Shown in pieces: positions 21,388-29,446 of a DNA stretch of 64,000 nt. The DNA comes from Sphingomonadales bacterium (GTDB lineage Bacteria > Pseudomonadota > Alphaproteobacteria > Sphingomonadales > Sphingomonadaceae): assembly GCA_027491235.1 (NCBI GenBank), contig JAIXWO010000026.1, positions 186,001-250,000 of the forward strand, written 5' to 3'. Numbering within the stretch: position 1 is the first letter of the stretch; every line of letters starts with the position of its first letter. The notes below the pieces were generated by a model. It did not search any database, was not told where the DNA came from, and saw nothing but the letters and a program-made list of their open reading frames with translations. Made by a program: the position numbers and the translations under genes.

Positions 21388-22170
21388 ATGCCGTTGGTGA
21401 CTGTCGATCAGGAAGGCAGCATTGCTGTTGTGACGCTAAACCGCCCTGAGGCGATGAATGCATTATCTGCCGCTTTGCGCGTGGAATTGGCTCAAGTGAT
21501 GCGTGCGGTAGAGGCGGATGACACCGTCCGCGCAGTCGTCCTCACAGGCGCAGGAGAGCGGGCCTTTACCGCGGGGCTCGATTTGAAGGAATTGGGCGCA
21601 GATACCAGCAACCTCGGTGCTGCAAACGCGACGAGTGCGGATCAGAATCCGGTCCGGGCTATTGAACACTGCACCAAGCCCGTGATCGGCGCGATCAACG
21701 GCGTGGCGATTACCGGCGGATTTGAAGTGGCGCTGGCGTGTGACGTGTTGATCGCGTCGACCAACGCCCGCTTTGCAGATACGCATGGGCGCGTGGGCAT
21801 CATGCCGGGCTGGGGCCTGTCGCAAAAACTGTCGCGCCTGATCGGTATCTATCGGGCCCGGGAGTTGTCCTTCACCGGTAACTTCCTCGATGCAGAAACA
21901 GCCTGCGCATGGGGTCTCGTGAACAGGGTTGTGTCGCCCGAAGAGCTTTTGCCGGTCGCCCGACAATTGGCGCGCGACATGGCCAGCATGGATCCTGCTA
22001 TGCTCCGCAACTACAAAGCCCTCATCAATGATGGCTTTGCGCTGCCATTCGGGGAGGCGATGGCCTTGGAAGCAACGCGATCGACACAGATGAATGGTCA
22101 GGTGTCCGCAGACGAGGTTGAAGCGCGTCGTCGCGAAGTCATGGACCGCGGTCGCGGACAAACCAGCTAG
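21388..22170 (+). CDS. Enoyl-CoA hydratase/isomerase family protein (crotonase)
   Basis: A 260-aa crotonase-fold enzyme acting on acyl-CoA thioesters. The oxyanion-hole segments are AFTAGLDLKEL and NGVAITGGFEVAL. By alignment from memory, Glu113 (GGFE) corresponds to catalytic Glu144 of rat enoyl-CoA hydratase, whereas the position of Glu164 is His133 (ADTHG). It may therefore not be a plain hydratase. A strong ribosome site AAGGAGAG precedes the ATG. The adjacent downstream SDR resembles 2,4-dienoyl-CoA reductase, which suggests a small fatty-acid degradation set. Confidence 0.88.
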   Translation: MPLVTVDQEGSIAVVTLNRPEAMNALSAALRVELAQVMRAVEADDTVRAVVLTGAGERAFTAGLDLKELGADTSNLGAANATSADQNPVRAIEHCTKPVIGAINGVAITGGFEVALACDVLIASTNARFADTHGRVGIMPGWGLSQKLSRLIGIYRARELSFTGNFLDAETACAWGLVNRVVSPEELLPVARQLARDMASMDPAMLRNYKALINDGFALPFGEAMALEATRSTQMNGQVSADEVEARRREVMDRGRGQTS

Positions 22171-22217
22171 GCGCACAGAATCGACGAGAAATCAGAATCA
22201 TTCAGGAGAAGGTGGCA

Positions 22218-23009
22218 ATGCAGACATTTAGAGACGGGCTGTTGGACGGCAAGGTCGCCTTCGTTGCGGGCGGGACGAGCGGCATCAATTTGGGCATTGC
22301 GAAGCGCTATGCCCAATTGGGGGCAAAGGTCGCCGTTGTCGGGCGTAATCCTGAAAAGGCCGCCAACGCCGCGGCTGAAATCGGCCCAGATGCGCTCGGC
22401 CTTTCAGCAGACGTGCGCGATTACGGCGCCATTCGCGGCGCGATGGAACACGTCGTCGACCGGTTTGGGAAGATGGACATTGTCGTGTCGGGCGCTGCGG
22501 GCAATTTCCTCGCGCCGGTGCTGGGCATGTCGGCCAATGCATTCCGCACGGTGGTGGATATCGACCTCAACGGAACATTCAACGTGTTTCGAGGCTGCCA
22601 CGATCTTCTGAATACGCCGGGGGCCTCGCTCATCGCGATTACGGCCGGGCAGGCGGTCAACGCGTCTGCGCTACAGGCCCATGCGTGTGCTGCGAAAGCA
22701 GGCATCAACCAGTTGATCCGCGTGCTCGCTCTGGAATGGGGGCCCCATGTCCGCGTCAACGGCATTTCACCGGGGCCGATTGCCAACACAGAAGGCATGG
22801 CGCGTCTCGCACCTGATGCCGACTCTCGGCAGAAGCATTATGATCGCATTGCGATGAAGCGCTGGGGTGAGATTGAGGAAGTCGCAGAATGCGCGGTTTT
22901 CCTGTCTTCGCCTGCGGCCGGCTATATCACCGGAACAATCCTGGACTGCGATGGCGGATCTCAGGTTGGTGATGCATCCCGGATCGACCTTGCCAAAGGC
23001 ATGGCCTGA
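22218..23009 (+). CDS. SDR oxidoreductase resembling 2,4-dienoyl-CoA reductase (DECR2 type)
   Basis: Short-chain dehydrogenase of 263 aa, probably NADPH-dependent, reducing unsaturated acyl-CoA intermediates of beta-oxidation. The cofactor loop is GGTSGINLGIA. The usual YxxxK is replaced by HACAAK, and the segment SPGPIANTEGMARL follows. Both are typical of the peroxisomal/bacterial dienoyl-CoA reductase branch. The start is the ATG at 22218, nine bases after AGGAG; a GTG at 22212 is too close to that site. It lies 47 bp after the crotonase and is likely co-transcribed. Confidence 0.85.
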   Translation: MQTFRDGLLDGKVAFVAGGTSGINLGIAKRYAQLGAKVAVVGRNPEKAANAAAEIGPDALGLSADVRDYGAIRGAMEHVVDRFGKMDIVVSGAAGNFLAPVLGMSANAFRTVVDIDLNGTFNVFRGCHDLLNTPGASLIAITAGQAVNASALQAHACAAKAGINQLIRVLALEWGPHVRVNGISPGPIANTEGMARLAPDADSRQKHYDRIAMKRWGEIEEVAECAVFLSSPAAGYITGTILDCDGGSQVGDASRIDLAKGMA

Positions 23010-23367
23010 TCAAGGTCAGGCGGCGAACCGCGTGAACAGATGAGGCAGTGCGGCGTTGGACTGCCATGCGGGCTGCGCGGCGACCTTCCCTGCTAGGGGA
23101 GTCGCTCCGCCCGGCCTTTCGCTGGCGTAAGCGGTGAACCGGTGCAGGCAATGGACAACAGCGAAGCTAATGTTCGGGTCGCCCAGTGGGCAGATGTCGC
23201 ACAGGCATTCGGTCATTTTGATGATCCTATAACGCTCAATCTGCTTGTTTTGTCAGGTAGTTGGGCCCGGCGGGCAATTCCGTAGAAAGCCTGAACAGTA
23301 GTTTCACGCAGATTGCTTGGTTCTGAGGCGACACAGAAGGAGTGTGTGGCTTCCCTCTCAAACGGCC
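23010..23367. other. Sparse region between the SDR and the LacI-type gene
   Basis: About 360 bp without a firmly supported gene. The left part holds a possible minus-strand small Cys-containing protein (23016-23216), described separately. The right part (23217-23367) shows no open frame with a ribosome site, no strong hairpin and no repeat that I can see. Both flanking genes end or begin facing this region, so some transcription termination is expected here but is not obvious. Confidence 0.4.
23016..23216 (-). CDS. Possible 66-aa Cys-rich small protein
   Basis: Minus-strand ORF starting with ATG at 23216 and ending just before the SDR stop. Its N-terminus carries a CLCDIC cluster, which could bind metal, and the rest has no strong feature. 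An AGGA ribosome-like site lies about nine bases before the start on the minus strand. I do not recognise the family. Convergent and nearly abutting gene ends are common elsewhere in this window, which favours a real gene, but coding evidence is weak. Confidence 0.35.
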   Translation of the reverse strand: MTECLCDICPLGDPNISFAVVHCLHRFTAYASERPGGATPLAGKVAAQPAWQSNAALPHLFTRFAA

Positions 23368-24396
23368 TCAGCGCCGGCTGCTGCCGCGGATCTGGAGATT
23401 GACGGGCACGGGTTGGCCATCACCCTTGCGGTCCTGAATGGCCGCGATGACATTGTCGACAAGCTGTTCGCCTGCCTTCACCAGATCCTGCTCAATCGTC
23501 GTGAGGGTGGGATAGGCATAGAGACCAGCCCTAATGCCATCAAAGCCGACAACGGCGACATTGCCCGGCACGTCTATGTGCAGTTCCTGCAGCTTTTGCA
23601 GGGCACCAATTGCGAACAGATCGGTTGCGGCGAAAATGCCGTCAAAGCTGATATCGGCGTCAACGAGGCGCGCGACTGCTTCAGCTCCTTGGATTTCCTT
23701 GTCGGTTCCGTCGGGCATTTCAGCGAGAATCGGCTCCCGACCCGCTTTCGACAATTCGTCGGCAAATCCGGCATAGCGCGCCGTAAACTGCTGCGGCCCG
23801 TCTCCGGTTTGGCCAATGAACGCGATACGTTCACAGCCCTGATCGAGAAGATGCCGCGCCGCAAGCGCGCCGCCTGCATGGTTATCCGCGCGCACCGCGG
23901 TTTCTGTCTCATAGGGCGATCCCCAAAAGACGACCGAATATCCCTCGTCGGCAAGGCCCTTGAAGTGCTGCCATGCGTCGACATTTTGGGAACTGCCGAT
24001 GACGATCAGGCCGTCGGCTTGGCTGCTGTCTTCATAGGACCCGTAAAGCTGGCCTCCAATGTCCTGAAACGACACGAGCAGGCCGTAGCCCCGGGCAGCG
24101 GCGGAGGCCGCCACACAGCCGAGCAACGAGAAGTAAAAGGGGTTGATGGCGGTCGGGCCTTCATCAGGCCTATGGAGCACGACAAGGGCGAGCGTCTTTG
24201 TGCTTTGCGTCCGCAGGCGGGCCGCTGCTTGGTTGATTGAGTAGTTGAGTTCCTTGGCCGCGAGCAGAACGCGCTGGCGCATGGCCGGGCTGACATTGCT
24301 GTTCCCGTTCAGCGCACGGGACACGGTGGATTGTGCGATCCCCAGCTTATAGGCAATGTCGTAAGCCGTCGTCCGACGGGCGCGTTGCTTCCCCAT
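23368..24396 (-). CDS. LacI-family transcriptional regulator
   Basis: DNA-binding repressor with a periplasmic-binding-protein-like effector domain. The start is the ATG at 24396 (MGKQRARR), because the LacI helix-turn-helix (TAYDIAYKLGIAQSTVSRAL) begins at residue 10; the open frame upstream encodes 46 extra residues with no family support. It has 342 aa. The hinge helix is NQAAARLR, and the sensor domain runs from about residue 65 to the end (ADGLIVIGSS, GFDGIRAGLYAYPTLTT). No sugar operon lies next to it, so the effector and regulon are not apparent. The divergent neighbour is an ATPase. Confidence 0.92.
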   Translation of the reverse strand: MGKQRARRTTAYDIAYKLGIAQSTVSRALNGNSNVSPAMRQRVLLAAKELNYSINQAAARLRTQSTKTLALVVLHRPDEGPTAINPFYFSLLGCVAASAAARGYGLLVSFQDIGGQLYGSYEDSSQADGLIVIGSSQNVDAWQHFKGLADEGYSVVFWGSPYETETAVRADNHAGGALAARHLLDQGCERIAFIGQTGDGPQQFTARYAGFADELSKAGREPILAEMPDGTDKEIQGAEAVARLVDADISFDGIFAATDLFAIGALQKLQELHIDVPGNVAVVGFDGIRAGLYAYPTLTTIEQDLVKAGEQLVDNVIAAIQDRKGDGQPVPVNLQIRGSSRR

Positions 24397-24479
24397 GCAC
24401 CTGCCATAGAACAGACATTCGGTGCTGAATAGCACTGCATTCTTGGCAGCTTTCCACATGTGAATACCATCGGAGCGTA

Positions 24480-24502
24480 CATGGGCTTGTTGCCAGCCCA
24501 TG
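24480..24502. promoter_or_regulatory. Perfect 7-bp dyad upstream of the HerA-like ATPase gene
   Basis: CATGGGC at 24480-24486 and GCCCATG at 24496-24502 form a perfect inverted repeat with a nine-base spacer. It lies in the 125-bp gap between the LacI-type gene and the ATPase gene, 20 bp from the ATPase start. This is a plausible regulator site, but LacI operators usually have a central CG and no long spacer, so assignment to the adjacent regulator is weak. Confidence 0.35.
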
Positions 24503-24521
24503 GAGCCGTCATGGCAAGGGA

Positions 24522-25988
24522 GTGACGGCAACAATTGACATCGGCAGCGACAAGCTTGGCGCGCCGGTCCGCATAGACATTGAAGAGTTATTGGCCACCC
24601 GCCTGCTTGTGCAGGGCAATAGCGGGTCGGGAAAGTCGCACCTATTGCGCCGGTTGTTGGAAGAAAGCGCCCCGCTCGTTCAGCAAATCGTGATTGACCC
24701 GGAGGGCGATTTTGTGACGCTGGCGGATGCCTTTGGCCATGTGGTCATTGATGCCGGGGCCTATGACAATCGGGAGATTGTCCAACTTGCGGCACGGGTG
24801 CGGGAACATCGCGCCTCTGTGGTCCTCGCACTCGACAATCTGGAACTCGAAGCGCAGATGCGCTGCGCGGCGATGTTCCTGTCGACCATGTTCGATGCGC
24901 CGCGTGACCATTGGTACCCGGCTTTGGTCGTTGTCGATGAGGCACAGATGTTCGCCCCAGCTGTTGCGGGAGATGTGTCAGATGAGACGCGGCGGATCAG
25001 CCTTGGGGCGATGACCAACCTGATGTGTCGTGGGCGCAAGCGCGGCCTTGCGGGGATCATCGCCACGCAGCGCTTGGCGAAGCTCGCCAAGAATGTGGCG
25101 GCCGAGGCCTCCAACTTCCTTATGGGGCGGACTTTCCTTGATATCGACATGGCCCGAGCAGCGGACCTGCTCGGCATGGAACGGCGGCAGGCAGAAGCCA
25201 TCCGCGATCTGGAACGGGGGGAGTTTCTCGCGCTCGGTCCTGCGATCTGCCGACGACCGGTTTCTGTTCGGATTGGCGCGGTGCAGACCAGCACCCGGAT
25301 GGGCACGCACAGCCTGCTCCCCATGCCTTCCGCGACCGGAGAAGCCATGCAGGCCAGCCTGTTTGACCCAGTGGCCATTGCGGCGGTGCCTGCCCCCATG
25401 GCAGCCATTCTTGAGCCAGCCCGGGCCTCAAGCGAAGATCTGATCGAACAGATCACCAGTGCTCAGCCGGCCTCTGAAGAGAGCGGCGACACCATGCTGC
25501 CGCCTGCTAAGGATGAGACTGTGGCGGGCATCCTTGCCGAAATGGCGCTGGACGACGACTGCGCTTTCCAGCCCACAGCTGCGCTTTATCAGGACTTTGT
25601 AGTCCGCTGCCGCATGAGGCATATGAAGGCCGCACCGTTTGATCTGGCAACATTCCGGCGCAGATTCGCCATGGCCGTGGCGGGAATCCATGATGATGGT
25701 GACATAGCATTGCAGGGCCTCGTAAATCTTGCGGGCCGGGTGGATGATGACATGCTGGCGCCATTCCTCATGATTGGTCGTGCCGCAATTGTTGGAGCGC
25801 CATGCCCGAGCGACGAGGCGATTGCGCGGGCCTATGGCACCCGATCCCCAGGGCGCGTGCGGCGTCTGCTCGAACATATGGAACGCAATGGGCTGATCGT
25901 GCTGCGCACCGACTTTGGCGGGCGGCGGTCGATTGGGGTGCCCGATTTGGGCCTTTCGACGGCAGCTTCGGAAGATATGAAGGACTGA
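24522..25988 (+). CDS. HerA/DUF87-type ATP-binding protein
   Basis: A 488-aa P-loop ATPase of the HerA-FtsK superfamily. Walker A is GNSGSGKS at residues 32-39 and Walker B ends in DE at 139-140 (ALVVVDEAQMF). A C-terminal part of about 180 residues contains a helix-turn-helix-like stretch (SDEAIARAYGTRSPGRVRRLLEHMERNGLI). The start is a GTG at 24522 with AAGGGA almost abutting it, which is unusually tight; no better in-frame start exists upstream. Such proteins are thought to move or process DNA, but no nuclease partner (NurA) is adjacent. Confidence 0.75.
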   Translation: MTATIDIGSDKLGAPVRIDIEELLATRLLVQGNSGSGKSHLLRRLLEESAPLVQQIVIDPEGDFVTLADAFGHVVIDAGAYDNREIVQLAARVREHRASVVLALDNLELEAQMRCAAMFLSTMFDAPRDHWYPALVVVDEAQMFAPAVAGDVSDETRRISLGAMTNLMCRGRKRGLAGIIATQRLAKLAKNVAAEASNFLMGRTFLDIDMARAADLLGMERRQAEAIRDLERGEFLALGPAICRRPVSVRIGAVQTSTRMGTHSLLPMPSATGEAMQASLFDPVAIAAVPAPMAAILEPARASSEDLIEQITSAQPASEESGDTMLPPAKDETVAGILAEMALDDDCAFQPTAALYQDFVVRCRMRHMKAAPFDLATFRRRFAMAVAGIHDDGDIALQGLVNLAGRVDDDMLAPFLMIGRAAIVGAPCPSDEAIARAYGTRSPGRVRRLLEHMERNGLIVLRTDFGGRRSIGVPDLGLSTAASEDMKD

Positions 25989-26002
25989 GCCACAAAGGCG
26001 AC

Positions 26003-26030
26003 TTGACGGGTGGAGGAAACAGGCTAAGTC
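26003..26030 (+). promoter_or_regulatory. Sigma70-type promoter for tRNA-Val
   Basis: TTGACG at 26003-26008 and TAAGTC at 26025-26030 are spaced by 16 bp, placing the likely transcription start a few bases before the tRNA at 26047. The match to consensus is reasonable on both boxes. Inferred from pattern only. Confidence 0.45.
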
Positions 26031-26046
26031 CGCTTTTCCCGTGCAG

Positions 26047-26122
26047 GGGCGCTTAGCTCAGTTGGTAGAGCATCTCGTTTACACCGAGAGGGTCGGCGGT
26101 TCGAGCCCGTCAGCGCCCACCA
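26047..26122 (+). tRNA. tRNA-Val(UAC)
   Basis: A complete 76-base cloverleaf with encoded CCA. Acceptor stem GGGCGCT/AGCGCCC, D stem GCTC/GAGC, anticodon stem TCTCG/CGAGA with loop TTTACAC (anticodon TAC), T stem GGCGG/CCGTC (one G-U pair), discriminator A, then CCA. It reads GUA valine codons and, by wobble, other GUN codons. Confidence 0.95.
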
Positions 26123-26147
26123 GCACTGGCCTTTGGGAGAGGGCCTT

Positions 26148-26969
26148 ATGTTTGCCGATCAAGTTTTTTGGATCACAGGTGCGTCCTCCGGTATCGGCGC
26201 GGCTTTTGCCCGCCAGCTGGTCAAGCAATCTGCCTTTGTCATTTTGTCAGGCCGCAATGTTGACGCGCTGAATGAGGTCGCTGCCCAATGTGGCACCGAT
26301 CGGACGCTCGTTCTTCCCTTTGAAACGACTGATTATGACGCGCTTCCTGCGCTTGTTGAAACAGCGTGGAACTGGCGCGGGCATATTGATGGCCTCATCA
26401 ACAATGCAGGCATTTCGCAGCGCAGCCTTGCCATTGAGACACATTTTCCGGTGTATCAGAAGGTCGTTGATGTCGATCTGCTGGCACCAATTGCCCTGAC
26501 CCAATTGGTGCTGCCGCGCATGGTGGCACGCAAATCTGGTCGGCTGGTGTTTATTTCCAGTGTCGCGGGCAAAGTCGGCTCCCCGATGCGCACGGCTTAT
26601 TCGGCGGCCAAGCACGGTTTGGTCGGCTATGCCGATGCCTTGCGCGTCGAAACGGCAGCACTTGGCCTGCAAGTCCACGTCATCACGCCCGGGTCCATCA
26701 AGACCGACGTTTCGCGCAACGCGATTGTCGCCGATGGAACGCGGCGGGGCATCTCTGATCCCGCCATAGAAAAGGGTCTGGATCCGGACCACGCCGTCAA
26801 GCTGATGCTTAAGGCGATGGCGCGGGGAGATCGCGAAATCCTGATCGCACGCGGTGTGGAGCGGACCATTTCCCGTCTGCGGCGTCTGTCCCCCAACAAA
26901 CTCTTCGATATGATGGAGCAGATGATGGGCGCGGGTTATGCCGAACGCATGAAGAGCGGCGACAGCTAA
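26148..26969 (+). CDS. SDR family oxidoreductase
   Basis: Classical short-chain dehydrogenase of 273 aa. The cofactor loop is GASSGIGAAFA, NNAG follows in the usual place, and the catalytic YSAAK is complete. The sequence most resembles the DHRS7-like/SDR family of unknown substrate. The start is the ATG at 26148 preceded by GGAGAGG; a TTG at 26133 would place that site inside the gene. It ends on a stop codon overlapping the stop of the convergent acyltransferase (CTAA at 26966-26969). Confidence 0.87.
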   Translation: MFADQVFWITGASSGIGAAFARQLVKQSAFVILSGRNVDALNEVAAQCGTDRTLVLPFETTDYDALPALVETAWNWRGHIDGLINNAGISQRSLAIETHFPVYQKVVDVDLLAPIALTQLVLPRMVARKSGRLVFISSVAGKVGSPMRTAYSAAKHGLVGYADALRVETAALGLQVHVITPGSIKTDVSRNAIVADGTRRGISDPAIEKGLDPDHAVKLMLKAMARGDREILIARGVERTISRLRRLSPNKLFDMMEQMMGAGYAERMKSGDS

Positions 26970-27562
26970 ATCTGACCGAAGTCGACACTGCCCTGTCTGG
27001 GATATTTGGGCGTCGTCGTCTGGTAGAAGGCCAACACCTTTTCCATATCCTTGGCATAGTCACCGGTCGGCCAGAAGGCTTCGGCAAGGCCCACACGCTT
27101 ATGGGCATAATCCATCATGCCGATGACGAGCGGCACCTTGGCCTGCACGGCAATATGATAAAATCCGGTCTTCCAGCGTGCGACGGCGGACCGTGTGCCC
27201 TCCGGCGCGATCGTGAGCATGAACTCGTCACGATTGGCGAATTCCTCGGCAATCGACTGGACGTAATTTTGCGAGCTCGACCGGTCGACCGCAATACCCC
27301 CCAGTTCCCGCATGGCCTTTCCAAACGGCCAACGAAAGAGAGATTTTTTTCCCATAAAAGACAATGGAATATCGAGTGTTATTGCGGCGCCGAGGAAAAA
27401 GACAAAGTCCCAATTGCTGGTATGCGGTGCCGCGATGACAACGCATTTGCGCAGGTCCGGGTTTGCGTTGACCGCTGTCCATCCCTGTCGGTTGTAATAC
27501 CACATCACAGTGCCGCGAATTGCGCGGGCCAGCCATGACAGGCGTGTCGTCGATGATGTCAC
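26966..27562 (-). CDS. PlsC-like lysophospholipid acyltransferase family protein
   Basis: Small membrane-associated acyltransferase of 198 aa with the HX4D active-site motif HTSNWD and a later EGTR block (IAPEGTRS). This type often acylates glycerophospholipids, but many relatives have unknown substrates. I chose the GTG at 27562, because a near-perfect GGGGGAGGA ribosome site sits six bases upstream; the open frame extends ten codons further without support. Its end overlaps the stop of the convergent SDR gene. Confidence 0.8.
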   Translation of the reverse strand: MTSSTTRLSWLARAIRGTVMWYYNRQGWTAVNANPDLRKCVVIAAPHTSNWDFVFFLGAAITLDIPLSFMGKKSLFRWPFGKAMRELGGIAVDRSSSQNYVQSIAEEFANRDEFMLTIAPEGTRSAVARWKTGFYHIAVQAKVPLVIGMMDYAHKRVGLAEAFWPTGDYAKDMEKVLAFYQTTTPKYPRQGSVDFGQI

Positions 27563-27653
27563 CAAAATCCTCCCCCAGACGCTGCCGGGCAACGTCTGGC
27601 TGGAGTGATCGTCTGACTCTTAACCTAGGTCAAGTATCTGATGTGGCGAGGGA

Positions 27654-29375
27654 CTATTTGCCCTGGCTGCGCCACCGCTTGATGACGCGGTCGAGGATTT
27701 CTTCCTCACCGCCCGATTGTTTCCAGAGTTCGGAGAAGAGCGGATCGGTCGATGCCGGGCGCTTATTCTCTTCCAGATTGTCAAAGGCGACGCGGATTGG
27801 AATGGCGACACCTTCACCGCACATGATGGCCTCGCGATTGCGCAAAGCGGGGATGATGTCGAGAAAGCCGCGCGCGCCTTCGGGCATGGCTGCTTTCACG
27901 AATGCTTGGTCACGTTCGTTGTTGAGGCGCATTGCTATGATCGTGCCGCACTGGGAAAGGACGCCTTCTGCAAGGTCTGACGGACGCTGGGTAATCAGGC
28001 CGAGCGAGACACCGTATTTACGGCCTTCCTTCGCAATACGGCCGAGGATTTTGCCCACGGAGCTCTTATGCGCATCACGTTCCGACGGAACGTAGCGGTG
28101 GGCTTCCTCGCAAACCAACAGAATCGGCCGCTGCGGTTCATTCCGGGACCAGATCGCATAGTCGAACACCATCCGTGACAGCATGGCGACGACAACGGAG
28201 GTAATGTCAGACGGCACACCCGAGACGTCGATGATGGAAATCGGCTTACCGTCACCCGGCAGGCGGAAGATGCGGCTCAGGAAGTCAGCCATCGTATCCG
28301 CTACGAGCATGCCGGAGAACATGAAGGCGTAGCGCGGGTCTGCCTTGATCTCCTCGATCTTCGATTTCAGGCGGGAGTAAGGCGCGTTGTCGCCCGACTT
28401 GTCGAGCCGCCCCATTTCCGCCTGCAGTACTGCCGAAAGATCAGACAGGAGGTAGGGAATAGGGGAATCGACGGTGAGCTTGGCAATTCCTGCTGCGACG
28501 CGGCTCTTCTGGCGCGCAGAGAGAAGGCACTTGGCGAGAATGTCGGCATCGATCTGCCGTTCATTGCCGGTGGTGGTCAGGAAGACCTCGCAATGCTCCT
28601 CAAAGTTCATCAGCCAATAGGGCATTTGCAAGTTGTTGACGTCATACAGCGCGCCATTGGTCTTGAACGCAGCGGAATACTCGCCGTGCGGGTCAATCAT
28701 CACGATATGGCCCTGCGGCGCGAGTTCACATATGCGATGGAGAATGAGCGCCGCTGAGGTCGATTTGCCGGTACCGGTCGATCCCAGAAGCGCGAAATGT
28801 TTGCCAAGCATCGCATCGATATAGAGCGCACCGCGAACATCGCGGGTCGGGTGGACGATGCCGACTTCGATGTTGGCTTTGTCTTCGGCTGCGTACATCT
28901 GGCGGACGTCGTCCGACGTCACGGCGTAGACCGGTGTGCCGGGCGCTGGAAAGCGCGTGATGCCGCGCCGGAAGTTATAGACCTTGCCGGTCAGGCGTTC
29001 TTCATCGCCTTCACCCAGATAATCGATGGACGCTGTAATCAACTGTTCAGAGCGGGTGTCGAGGCTGAGCGTGCGGACGTTGGCCAGAAGCCAGGTCGAC
29101 CCAACGCGAATCTTGATCTGCCCGCCGACCTGGCCGGACATGGCAAGGCAAGAGTCGGTCGCCTGTTCCGCCAGCGGGAGCAGCTTGTCACCAAAGAAGA
29201 CGGCTTTGGAACCCGACCCGGAAATGTCGACGATCAAGCCGATTTCAATCAGATTCTGGTTTTGAGATACAAATGGTCCGGTCCGAGATTCGGGGGACGG
29301 CGCAGAAACCGTCTCATTTTGGCTAGAAGCCTGCTCGTTCCGCGGTTCAAACCCGACCGGCCGAATAACGTCCAT
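27654..29375 (-). CDS. HerA-type DNA-translocating ATPase (HAS-barrel plus DUF87)
   Basis: A 573-aa ATPase with an N-terminal HAS-barrel region (about residues 41-165), Walker A GSTGTGKS at 198-205, and Walker B in PILLVCEEAHRYVP. In archaea HerA works with NurA in DNA end resection; many bacterial members lack that partner and have no known role. No nuclease gene is adjacent here. The ATG at 29375 begins MDVIRPVGFE; an earlier TTG (29420) is less likely. The first 40 residues are polar and Ser/Gln-rich. Confidence 0.82.
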   Translation of the reverse strand: MDVIRPVGFEPRNEQASSQNETVSAPSPESRTGPFVSQNQNLIEIGLIVDISGSGSKAVFFGDKLLPLAEQATDSCLAMSGQVGGQIKIRVGSTWLLANVRTLSLDTRSEQLITASIDYLGEGDEERLTGKVYNFRRGITRFPAPGTPVYAVTSDDVRQMYAAEDKANIEVGIVHPTRDVRGALYIDAMLGKHFALLGSTGTGKSTSAALILHRICELAPQGHIVMIDPHGEYSAAFKTNGALYDVNNLQMPYWLMNFEEHCEVFLTTTGNERQIDADILAKCLLSARQKSRVAAGIAKLTVDSPIPYLLSDLSAVLQAEMGRLDKSGDNAPYSRLKSKIEEIKADPRYAFMFSGMLVADTMADFLSRIFRLPGDGKPISIIDVSGVPSDITSVVVAMLSRMVFDYAIWSRNEPQRPILLVCEEAHRYVPSERDAHKSSVGKILGRIAKEGRKYGVSLGLITQRPSDLAEGVLSQCGTIIAMRLNNERDQAFVKAAMPEGARGFLDIIPALRNREAIMCGEGVAIPIRVAFDNLEENKRPASTDPLFSELWKQSGGEEEILDRVIKRWRSQGK

Positions 29376-29446
29376 TTTTGTACGACTTTCTTTTGTCCAA
29401 GTGCGCCTAGCCTTAGACAAAGTCGGTTAACAAAGCCGAAATGACG

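Noticed and set aside
24397-24534. 46-residue N-terminal extension of the LacI regulator
   Set aside because: The helix-turn-helix begins near the ATG at 24396, as in the family, and the extension overlaps the divergent ATPase start.
26047-26122. tRNA-Val as an integration site for a mobile element
   Set aside because: No integrase gene, no repeated tRNA 3' end and no shift in neighbouring gene content were found.
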